Shown here in pieces: positions 51,377-58,262 of a stretch of DNA of 64,000 nt. Each line of letters starts with the position of its first letter. Within the stretch, counting starts at the first letter, position 1. The translations under genes were made by a program, and so were the position numbers. The DNA comes from Bacteroidia bacterium (GTDB lineage: Bacteria > Bacteroidota > Bacteroidia > Bacteroidales > Prolixibacteraceae), in NCBI GenBank assembly GCA_025358025.1, contig JANYKW010000008.1, positions 41,582 to 105,581 of the forward strand, read 5' to 3'. The notes beneath the pieces are model-generated. The model was not told the origin of the DNA. It ran no database searches and worked only from the letters and a program-made list of their open reading frames with translations.

Positions 51377-51853
51377 TTATATGGAATCTTGTTCCAGTCC
51401 GGCAGTAGTGTCGGGCTGGAATTTGTATTTTAATTCCTCGGGATTTTCTTCGGATGATAGAATTAGGATGTTCTTATAGCCCAACTGGTTCAAAATAATC
51501 CAGGCTTTTGAAGCTGTGGCCATTTTGTCGGAATATAATATCAATGCGCCTTTGGTATTATCCAGAATTTCACGGCTCTCTTTGTCTAAAAGCTTTTCGA
51601 ATGGAATTTTTATGGAGGGCCGAAACTGAAGGGAACCGGGATTTGATTCACTCCCCAATTCAATCACAAGATAGGGAGTTGTAAGTTCCCTGAATTTGTT
51701 TGGCGTGATTAAGTTGCTATTGTTCCAAGTGACTTCCACCGCAGTTTTAACTTGCTCTTTGAAAACATTTTGGTCTGAAATTCTGATAATTATCAAAATC
51801 AGAAGGACGACGATTACAAGGATGATGATCTTTAAATTTTTCAGCAGACTCAT
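51377..51853 (-). CDS. Membrane-anchored rhodanese-like protein without catalytic cysteine
   Basis: The 158-residue protein has an N-terminal membrane anchor (IILVIVVLLILIII) and a rhodanese-like fold: YLVIELGSES, and a loop LILYSDKMATASKAW where the catalytic Cys would stand at Ser108. NQLGYKNILIL follows. Without the cysteine it cannot form a persulfide and probably has a binding or scaffold role. It starts 19 bases after the next upstream gene, in the YeeE operon. Confidence 0.75.
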   Translation of the reverse strand: MSLLKNLKIIILVIVVLLILIIIRISDQNVFKEQVKTAVEVTWNNSNLITPNKFRELTTPYLVIELGSESNPGSLQFRPSIKIPFEKLLDKESREILDNTKGALILYSDKMATASKAWIILNQLGYKNILILSSEENPEELKYKFQPDTTAGLEQDSI

Positions 51854-51872
51854 TTCTTTCTGATTTTTAGTT

Positions 51873-52484
51873 TTATTCGCAGCCTCCGTCGAGTTTGGAC
51901 TGTTTAAGCCTTTTGGAATGAAAGAATTGTCTCTTCAGGCTATCCGGGAGACTGTTAATTTGGGTGAATGTTTTGCGTGCGTTAAATCTGTTTTCGAAAA
52001 GTGCATTTTCAAGAGGAGTAATTTTTTGGCCTGAAAACTGTGTGAACATCACAATTTTAAACCATTCGTTGAGGCCTCCTTTCATGATATAATTATTTTC
52101 ATAGCCTAATCCCGTTGCAATAATCCATGCGTAACAAGCAGTTTGATCGCTATTTCCATAAAATATTTTTTTAACCTGCTTCTGGTTGATGGTTCCTTCC
52201 CAAAATGGATTTAAAAGGTCGGAATAAGGGATATTTATGGAGCCCGGGATATTACATTCCCTGAATTGCTCCGTGCTGCGGAGATCAATAAGCTGAACGG
52301 TACTGTCTTCGTTGTTCATGAATCTAGCTACCTGATCCACCGATAGCCAGATTTCATCTGAGGTAGATTTAATAAGAAGATCGTGAGATTTTAACCGGAA
52401 GGACTCCGCGGTATTGTAAGGAAGGATGGCTACAATGAGACCAATCCCAACCAATAATACTGAATATTTAATTCTTGCATCCAT
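51873..52484 (-). CDS. Membrane-anchored rhodanese-like protein, cysteine replaced by glycine
   Basis: The 203-residue protein has an N-terminal hydrophobic segment (YSVLLVGIGLIVAILPYN), then a rhodanese domain (VQLIDLRSTEQFRECNIPGSINIPY and KIFYGNSDQTACYAW). Gly110 aligns with the active Cys of the canonical VVYCxSG loop. MKGGLNEW matches the usual end of the domain. The C-terminus ends in GGCE, so a distal cysteine is present. It is 11 bases downstream of YeeE half 2 and 19 bases upstream of the second cysteine-less rhodanese. It is not a normal sulfurtransferase; a role beside the transporter is inferred. Confidence 0.8.
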   Translation of the reverse strand: MDARIKYSVLLVGIGLIVAILPYNTAESFRLKSHDLLIKSTSDEIWLSVDQVARFMNNEDSTVQLIDLRSTEQFRECNIPGSINIPYSDLLNPFWEGTINQKQVKKIFYGNSDQTACYAWIIATGLGYENNYIMKGGLNEWFKIVMFTQFSGQKITPLENALFENRFNARKTFTQINSLPDSLKRQFFHSKRLKQSKLDGGCE

Positions 52485-52495
52485 GTTGTTAAGGA

Positions 52496-53098
52496 TTATA
52501 GATCAGATGTGATATCTGTCCGGCTGAACTTCTTCTCAGCAATTTCTGCGATCCAGAATAATGCAACAGCTGCCAGGATCAAAAGCAACGTGAATAGTCC
52601 AGGCGAGACACCAAACCATTCATCAATGCGCATCGGTCCTTCGTAGTTATCTGTTGCGAGGGTTTGAATGAAGGGAAATGTTTCAGCAAATAGAAAGGCT
52701 CCAAACATCCCGCCAAGCATATAAATCATCGCGTCAATCTTTCCGATGGAAAGCGCGCTGATGCCTGTTCCCGGGCAATATCCTCCCATAATAAATCCGG
52801 CACCCATAATGATTCCGCCGATGATGCTTGCATTTACATACCAGGGATTCACAAATACAAGTTTCAGGTTTAAAAGGCCAAAGAAACTGAGTAGTTGAGA
52901 TCCTGCCAGTGCGACAATCGCAGCGGTAAAAAAAACTTTTAATACGGTGGTATCATATCCATAGAACATTCCGGCGAGTTTGCGACTGGACGAGAACCCG
53001 GCTTGTTCCAGGGTATAACCAAATCCGATACCAATAAAAAGTGCGATCAGCAAATTGATCCACTCCGGAAATTCTGATATTATTGAAAGAGGTCCCAT
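52496..53098 (-). CDS. YeeE/YedE family transporter, half 2
   Basis: The 200-residue inner-membrane protein with about five helices carries the Sulf_transp signature: GIGFGYTLEQAGFSSSRKLAGMFYG at the start and the conserved cysteine motif GAGFIMGGYCPGTG. Full-size YeeE has about 350 residues in two repeats; here the halves are separate genes, as in PmpA/PmpB. YeeE-type proteins import thiosulfate or other sulfur compounds. It lies downstream of half 1, with 286 bases of AGCTAATAGCT-rich repeat between them, and upstream of two rhodanese-like genes. Confidence 0.85.
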   Translation of the reverse strand: MGPLSIISEFPEWINLLIALFIGIGFGYTLEQAGFSSSRKLAGMFYGYDTTVLKVFFTAAIVALAGSQLLSFFGLLNLKLVFVNPWYVNASIIGGIIMGAGFIMGGYCPGTGISALSIGKIDAMIYMLGGMFGAFLFAETFPFIQTLATDNYEGPMRIDEWFGVSPGLFTLLLILAAVALFWIAEIAEKKFSRTDITSDL

Positions 53099-53130
53099 AG
53101 TTGAATATTTAAATGAATGACATACTAACT

Positions 53131-53383
53131 TTAGCTATTAGCTTTTAGCACTTAGCTTTTAGCCTTTTGTAAAAACCAAATGCAGCTTTCTCTTTTACTA
53201 AGAGCTAATAGCTAACAGCTAATTGCTTTATCCTTTAGCAGTTAGCTTTTAGCCTTTTGTAGAAACCAACTGCAACTTTCCCTTATTACTAACAGCTAAT
53301 ATCCTTTATCCTTTAGCCTTTAGCAAAAACCAACTGCAACTATCCTTTTTTACTAACAGCCAACAGCTAATAGCTAACAGCCT
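53131..53383. repeat. AGCTAATAGCT-rich imperfect tandem repeat between the YeeE halves
   Basis: Three diverged units of about 65-90 bases begin near 53161, 53251 and 53315. All share AGCCTTT(T)G then AAACCAACTGCAACTTTCC-like sequence and several GCTAATAGC or TTAGCTTTTAGC heptamer-like blocks. It contains no start codon with a coding frame. It separates two genes of one operon, so it would be in the transcript and may fold. Such TAGC-rich repeats occur in other Bacteroidota intergenic regions (knowledge); their role is unknown. Confidence 0.7.
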
Positions 53384-53384
53384 T

Positions 53385-53897
53385 TTATATCCAGAGCCTC
53401 CTGAAAAACCAGGCAAAAAGATAGGCAGATCCGAAGATGGCAATCATCGTTACAAAACCTGCAACTGAAAGAACCGCCATGCCTGAAAGTGCCGCGCCAC
53501 TGGTGCAACCACGTGCAAGTTGTGCCCCGTAAACAAAAAATGTACCACCAAGGAAGGCAAAGAGCAACCTCTTTTTGTTGGATATTTCAGGCGATTTTTC
53601 CACTTTGAATTTTAAACGGTGGGATAGTGCTCCTGAAATGAAACCACCCAGTACCATTCCAAAAACCTCGAAGGCTAACCAGTTTTTGAGCGGCCTTTCT
53701 CCATTTTCGAAATATTTACTGTAATAGGGCGAATCCATTGCATGTGTCTTGTCAACGGCACCAACAAGGGCTACCACAGCATATTTTATCCCACCGCTGG
53801 CTCCAAGGCCTCTGCCCGAAAGAAACATAGCGGACAGCAGAACAAGTCCAAGCAATATTCCTGCCAGGTAAGGGTTCATGTATTTGGTTTTATACAT
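53385..53897 (-). CDS. YeeE/YedE family transporter, half 1
   Basis: The 170-residue membrane protein with about four helices has the ARGCTSGAALSG cysteine motif of this family (GGTFFVYGAQLARGCTSGAALSGMAVLS) and an N-terminal helix pair. It pairs with half 2, which has the GGYCPGTG motif, to form one transporter or a dimer (known for PmpAB-type). Its stop lies at the edge of the tandem repeat. Confidence 0.85.
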   Translation of the reverse strand: MYKTKYMNPYLAGILLGLVLLSAMFLSGRGLGASGGIKYAVVALVGAVDKTHAMDSPYYSKYFENGERPLKNWLAFEVFGMVLGGFISGALSHRLKFKVEKSPEISNKKRLLFAFLGGTFFVYGAQLARGCTSGAALSGMAVLSVAGFVTMIAIFGSAYLFAWFFRRLWI

Positions 53898-53972
53898 AGC
53901 TACAAGATTTAAATATTTGGTTGAAAATTAGCGAAACTAATCCAGCAATTTAATGTTAAATAATAAAATGAT

Positions 53973-53980
53973 TATATTTG
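53973..53980 (+). promoter_or_regulatory. -7 box (TATATTTG) of aqpZ
   Basis: TATATTTG lies 23 bases before the aqpZ ATG (54003). A -33 element at the usual spacing is not seen. Confidence 0.45.
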
Positions 53981-54002
53981 GAATGAACTAAAAATCATTA
54001 AC

Positions 54003-54713
54003 ATGAAAAAATATCTTGCGGAATTAGTCGGGACTTTCAGTCTTGTTTTGATTGGTTGCGGCACAGCGGCAATCTCTGGGAATGCCGCTGTCGGTTTAGG
54101 TGGTGCCGGAATACTTGGAATTGCGATTGCTTTTGGATTCGCTGTAGTTGCCATGGCATATGCTATCGGAGGGATTTCCGGATGCCATATCAACCCTGCT
54201 GTTACTGTGGGTGTATTGGTTGCAGGACGGATGACAGCAAAAGATGCTGTTGGATACATCATATCACAGTTAATTGGAGCCGCTTTGGGTGCCGGTATAT
54301 TGTTGCTGATTCTAAGTGGTAAAAGTGGCTGGAGCATGGCTCCGGAATGGAGTCTGGGGTCCAACGGCTGGGGTGAAGGCTATCTTGGCAATTTCAACGC
54401 AACCAGTGCTTTTCTTGCTGAGACCGTTGGTACCTGTCTTTTCTTGTTTGTAATACTTGCAGTTACCTCAAAATACGGAAATAGTACGATGGCCGGTCTT
54501 GCGATAGGCATCACATTGATGTTGATCCATCTTCTGATAATTCCCATCACAGGAACTTCAGTAAATCCGGCACGTAGCTTCGGACCTGCAATTTTTGCCG
54601 GAGGCATGGCACTTGCACAACTTTGGATGTTTTTTGTTGCTCCGACTTTGGGTGCAATTATTGCTGCATTGATCTGGAAATATGGTTTTGAAACAAATGG
54701 CAAAAAAGGTTGA
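54003..54713 (+). CDS. aqpZ: Aquaporin Z
   Basis: The 236-residue MIP channel has six helices and both half-helix NPA motifs (HINPAVTVG and SVNPARSFGPA). The His in IHLLIIPITGTS and the Arg after the second NPA fit the narrow ar/R filter of water-specific AqpZ, in contrast to GlpF. It moves water through the inner membrane. It has its own TATATTTG promoter box and runs toward the DUF6249-like gene with a hairpin between them. Confidence 0.93.
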   Translation: MKKYLAELVGTFSLVLIGCGTAAISGNAAVGLGGAGILGIAIAFGFAVVAMAYAIGGISGCHINPAVTVGVLVAGRMTAKDAVGYIISQLIGAALGAGILLLILSGKSGWSMAPEWSLGSNGWGEGYLGNFNATSAFLAETVGTCLFLFVILAVTSKYGNSTMAGLAIGITLMLIHLLIIPITGTSVNPARSFGPAIFAGGMALAQLWMFFVAPTLGAIIAALIWKYGFETNGKKG

Positions 54714-54798
54714 AAGAACCCCATTGGAAATTGGTTAATTTTGGCCGAGGCTGTCCCAAGAGTGAAAATATTTAGCCACGAAGGACCCGAAGGCAAAA

Positions 54799-54846
54799 CA
54801 CAAAGGGCACAAACATAATCAGATATTTATGTTTGTGCCCTTTGTG
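54799..54846. repeat. Perfect 20-bp inverted repeat, likely terminator of aqpZ
   Basis: CACAAAGGGCACAAACATAA (54799-54818) pairs perfectly with TTATGTTTGTGCCCTTTGTG (54827-54846), with an eight-base loop. The bases before it (CCACGAAGGACCCGAAGGCAA) resemble the CCACGAAGGCAC-type repeats of Bacteroidota intergenic regions. A weaker piece, GCCACTAAGACACAAAATCACTAAAG, follows the anti-sigma-like gene near 56228. Confidence 0.75.
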
Positions 54847-54955
54847 GTAAGATGAGGTTTTCGGTACAACCACTTTCAAATAAGTATAAAGATTTGTAAC
54901 CTTTTCTTCCTTCCGGGATCTTAAAGGTAAAATAGGAAACTTAAATTTTATAATT

Positions 54956-55306
54956 ATGGAAGATTTTGCATTTTACATGGTGTGGTTGGGCTTTTTCGCC
55001 AGTATTTTATTGGGATGGTATTTTTACAATCAGGCGCGGCACAAAGAGCGCATGGCGCTGATTGAAAAAAACGCTGATTTGTCGGAAATTATTAAAGCTC
55101 GGGAAAATCGCTTCCCATGGTTCAAACTGGGAATGTTATTCCTGGGAGTAGGTTTTGGTTTGTGCATTGCCTTTTTCTTGATCCAAAATATGGGAGTTAC
55201 GGTCTTTAGTGGAGGGCGGGAGATAATCGCATTAGGATCTATACTGTTTTTTGGTGGAATAGGGATCGTCTTGGCCTATTTCATGGAAAAACTTAAGGAT
55301 AATTAG
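54956..55306 (+). CDS. Small membrane protein (DUF6249-like)
   Basis: The 116-residue protein has three hydrophobic segments (about 5-24, 55-77, 85-108), and between the first two a basic-acidic stretch (ARHKERMALIEKNADLSEIIKARENR). This organisation fits the DUF6249-like proteins found beside ECF sigma factors. Function unknown. It stands seven bases before the sigma factor gene, so it is the first gene of the sigma operon. Confidence 0.7.
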   Translation: MEDFAFYMVWLGFFASILLGWYFYNQARHKERMALIEKNADLSEIIKARENRFPWFKLGMLFLGVGFGLCIAFFLIQNMGVTVFSGGREIIALGSILFFGGIGIVLAYFMEKLKDN

Positions 55307-55313
55307 TCTCCGT

Positions 55314-55874
55314 ATGGATTCGGTTTACATCCAAAATGTTTTGAACGGCAGCACGGAAGATTTCAGGTATTTGATCCGAAAGTACAAAGACCTGGCATTT
55401 TCTGTTGCTGTTTCTGTGGTTAAAAGTGAATTTGAAGCAGAAGAGGTTGTTCAGGAGGCTTTTATCAAGGCCTATAAAAACCTTGCCTCTTTGAAAACAA
55501 CGACCAATTTCAAACCATGGTTTTATCGAATCCTGATCAATGAAGCGTTCAAGCGGCTTAAAAAATTGAAAGGCGATATTGTCATCTTTAATAATCAGAT
55601 TTATAATGAAGATGAGGGTTTTGAAGATACTTTCAGGGGGTTCAATGTGGATGAGCAAAAATTCATCGTATCGGAGTCCCTTAAGAAGGTTCCCTCAAAT
55701 GAGTGCTTGTTGCTGCGGTTGTTTTATCTGGAAGGGTGTAGCATCGGTCAAATGGCCGATTTTACCGGGTGGTCGGAAACCAATGTGAAAGTTATATTGC
55801 ATCGTGCCAGGAAACATTTATTGGTGGTTGTACGCTTATTGATGGAAAATGAATTTACAATTGAAAAAGCATGA
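55314..55874 (+). CDS. ECF-type RNA polymerase sigma factor
   Basis: The 186-residue protein has region 2 (FRYLIRKYKDLAFSVAVSVVKSEFEAEEVVQEAFIKAYKNL), a linker, and region 4 (VPSNECLLLRLFYLEGCSIGQMADFTGWSETNVKVILHRARKHLL). It directs transcription of envelope or stress genes. It overlaps the next gene by four bases, and that gene codes for its likely membrane partner. It is typical of the compact ECF groups of Bacteroidota. Confidence 0.92.
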   Translation: MDSVYIQNVLNGSTEDFRYLIRKYKDLAFSVAVSVVKSEFEAEEVVQEAFIKAYKNLASLKTTTNFKPWFYRILINEAFKRLKKLKGDIVIFNNQIYNEDEGFEDTFRGFNVDEQKFIVSESLKKVPSNECLLLRLFYLEGCSIGQMADFTGWSETNVKVILHRARKHLLVVVRLLMENEFTIEKA

Positions 55875-56251
55875 GTCAGGAAAAGGAAGATAATCTCGTC
55901 AAAGAGTTGATGGATCAGTCAGTCGTAAAAATGCCATTCGATGATTTTGAAGGGAGGCTTATGCTGAAGATTTACAAGGAGGAGAAAGCTTTCCATGCAT
56001 TTTTGAAGGATGTTAAATTATCCTGGCTCTTTTTTATAATCGGAACATTGTTTGGGCTGATTTTGAGTACGGTAGCCGGCGAAATGAATATAACCATCTT
56101 TGGCTTTCATGCCCAACAATTGGTTTTGTTCCTTCAAACGACATTTGTTATTTTTCTGTTGTTCCAGTTTGACAAATTAATAGGATTGTCCCGTAACAAC
56201 TTCAATCTTGGTGGCATGGAGAAAAGTGCCACTAAGACACAAAATCACTAA
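55871..56251 (+). CDS. Membrane protein, probable anti-sigma partner
   Basis: The 126-residue protein has a cytosolic N-terminus (MSQEKEDNLVKELMDQSVVKMPFDDFEGRLMLKIY, 1-40) and two hydrophobic helices (about 50-70 and 80-100). It has no zinc-finger (HxxxCxxC) motif. Its overlap with the sigma factor ATGA suggests translational coupling and a regulatory, anti-sigma-like role (inference from position). Confidence 0.6.
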   Translation: MSQEKEDNLVKELMDQSVVKMPFDDFEGRLMLKIYKEEKAFHAFLKDVKLSWLFFIIGTLFGLILSTVAGEMNITIFGFHAQQLVLFLQTTFVIFLLFQFDKLIGLSRNNFNLGGMEKSATKTQNH

Positions 56252-56412
56252 AGTATTACTAAACTGAAAGGATCATTATCCTTAACTAAATGACATTGAC
56301 TCATATACGGTTAAGAAGTGTTAATTGTGTCTTAGCTAAAGGATTCCTCATTTTTTTGATATATATTTATAGTCCAGTTATGAACCAGTAGCCAAAAACT
56401 AAGTTAATACAC

Positions 56413-56742
56413 ATGAAGACAACGGTGATGCTTGTTTTATTTTTATTGTTCGTGCCAATTCTATCTTTTGCAGGAGAAATTTATGGAACTATTAAAGGTG
56501 ATGATGGTAAGCCATTGATTAAGCAGGTTGTACAAATCGTGCAGAATGATAAATTAATGGCCTCAGCAACAACCGATGAAAATGGCTACTTTACGATAAC
56601 AATAAAGGAAGTGGGGAAATTTAAAATTGAGGTTGTTGGATACAAAGAGGCAAGTTTTGAGGTTTTTTCATCCAACAAATCAACTCGTTACAATTTATTG
56701 ATGAATAAAACCGGAGATAAATGGATATTAAAGAGCCTTTAG
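56413..56742 (+). CDS. Small secreted carboxypeptidase-regulatory-like domain protein
   Basis: The 109-residue protein has a signal peptide (1-20, FAG) and one beta-sandwich of the CarboxypepD_reg type (GEIYGTIKGDDGKPLIKQVVQIVQ, TTDENGYFTITIKEVGKFKIEVVGYK). Such domains form the N-terminus of TonB receptors, but here it stands alone. The following gene starts within its 3' end (22-base overlap), suggesting a joint transcript. Role unknown. Confidence 0.7.
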   Translation: MKTTVMLVLFLLFVPILSFAGEIYGTIKGDDGKPLIKQVVQIVQNDKLMASATTDENGYFTITIKEVGKFKIEVVGYKEASFEVFSSNKSTRYNLLMNKTGDKWILKSL

Positions 56743-57656
56743 TACCCAAAATAGAAAAGCGGGATGCGTGGGATAAGATACAAATCGTCATGCAGCCCAT
56801 TGGTGGCCTGATCACTGCTTTAACAATTGCTTTAGTCAGTTATTTTGGCTCTGACTATCTTAATAATAAGCAAAACAATGACTCGAAAATAAGGCTCTAC
56901 ACCGAATTGATGAGCAGTCGGGAACAAGCAGAAAGCGCCCTTCGGAAAGATATGTTCAACTCGATTCTTGGCACCATTCTCAAAGATTCCCACTCCCTGG
57001 ATGAAAATATCCTGCAACTCGAACTACTGGCATATAATTTCCATGAGTCTCTCAACCTGATGCCACTTTTTGTCTATCTGGACAGGCAAATCGCGGCTGA
57101 AAAAAATATTCAACTCAAGGAAACTTACAGGAAAAGGTTGTATAAAATGGCAGGGGATGTTATTTCCAAACAAATTTCGAGCCTCGAAGGTGCTGCTGCC
57201 ATGGAGACGATGTTTATTACTTTTCCTGGCGATTCGATCGGGTATAAACCGGGCAGTTCCCAGGAATTGGCCATGGACTGGAAAGATTCAAAGGTTTTTT
57301 ATGATACCATCCAGGATGGAAACCTGATTAATGTATATAAAAGAGTTGTATTTCTTAAAGCCCTGGGATTTAATATTGACGAAAAAAGAGTTAATGTGAG
57401 GCTGGATATTGAGACCTCTGTTAACGATAAGTTTATTAACATGGTAACACAGGAATTCACGATTGATTATTTCCAGTTTCCTATGATAGACAATACACGG
57501 CTTTCCAATGATATGCGTTGTGCTGTGGTGATGCGTGATTTTGATTTTCCCAATTTTATCGAAGTGGATATACTCTATTTCCCTGGTTCACGTTCAAGCC
57601 TGAAAGAAAAGCCCTATTACGACGAAGTTGTGAAAAAGCTTTTAATGGACAAATAG
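56721..57656 (+). CDS. Membrane-anchored protein of unknown function
   Basis: The 311-residue protein has one N-terminal membrane segment (about 27-45, GGLITALTIALVSYFGSDY), then an outside or cytosolic part with helical sequence (MSSREQAESALRKDMFNSIL, LDRQIAAEKNIQLKETYRKR) and a beta-rich C-terminus (IDYFQFPMIDNTRLS). I recognise no known family. It overlaps the regulatory-like domain gene by 22 bases and lies in a row with two further envelope proteins. Confidence 0.65.
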   Translation: MDIKEPLVPKIEKRDAWDKIQIVMQPIGGLITALTIALVSYFGSDYLNNKQNNDSKIRLYTELMSSREQAESALRKDMFNSILGTILKDSHSLDENILQLELLAYNFHESLNLMPLFVYLDRQIAAEKNIQLKETYRKRLYKMAGDVISKQISSLEGAAAMETMFITFPGDSIGYKPGSSQELAMDWKDSKVFYDTIQDGNLINVYKRVVFLKALGFNIDEKRVNVRLDIETSVNDKFINMVTQEFTIDYFQFPMIDNTRLSNDMRCAVVMRDFDFPNFIEVDILYFPGSRSSLKEKPYYDEVVKKLLMDK

Positions 57657-57812
57657 AGGTTCATTAATATTGGATTGATACCTATCCGTGCCTCCCGGGT
57701 TTCAGAAGAGGGGAGGAAATATGGCAGAGAATTAAGTCCTTATAATTCTCTGGTATTCAATAAAACAGCATCGTTTTTTACTTTTAATCACGAATTAAGG
57801 GAGGGTAAGCTT

Positions 57813-58250
57813 ATGAGAACAATGATGAAGAAAATCAAGGGATTTTTCTTTTTGAAGTATCTTATTCTTGGCTTTTTAATCGCTTTTTTATTCCATTCGG
57901 CAGGAAGTTGTAAAAAGGATTCTTCAGTTAAGGAACCTCCAGTTACAGAAAATAATAATAATGTGGTTCCCATTAATGACGTGGTCAAATCTGTAGAAGC
58001 AGCCTTTAGAACCGGAGATATAAACAACATGAAAGGCGTACTTACCGAAGACGCGCTAAAAATTTATGGCAGCAATCTTTCCCAGGCGGACAAAAAAAAT
58101 CTCATAAAGTTTGGAGAAGCATTAAGCACCAGGGTGTTGAAAGTGGAAACTGACATATACTCAGAATATAATTTCACCATGGACGGTATCGTATTTTCAA
58201 TATCCATGGCAAAGCAGAAGGATGGTACATGGAAATTAATGAGATATTAA
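57813..58250 (+). CDS. Lipoprotein with DUF4878-like fold
   Basis: From ATG 57813 (MRTMMKKIKG) the protein has 145 residues: a long hydrophobic signal and lipobox-like Cys (SAGSCKKDSS), then a short NTF2-like part (VVKSVEAAFRTGDINNMKGVLTEDALKIYG, VETDIYSEYNFTMDGIVFSISMAKQKDGTWKLMRY). This resembles small lipoproteins of the DUF4878 type. AAGGGAGGG lies about ten bases upstream, a good ribosome-binding site. The longer frame from 57675 starts outside the signal and is rejected. Confidence 0.68.
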   Translation: MRTMMKKIKGFFFLKYLILGFLIAFLFHSAGSCKKDSSVKEPPVTENNNNVVPINDVVKSVEAAFRTGDINNMKGVLTEDALKIYGSNLSQADKKNLIKFGEALSTRVLKVETDIYSEYNFTMDGIVFSISMAKQKDGTWKLMRY

Positions 58251-58262
58251 TATGTGTATGCC

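Noticed and set aside
53131..53383. CRISPR array
   Set aside because: The units differ in length and sequence, have no uniform spacers, and no cas gene is near.
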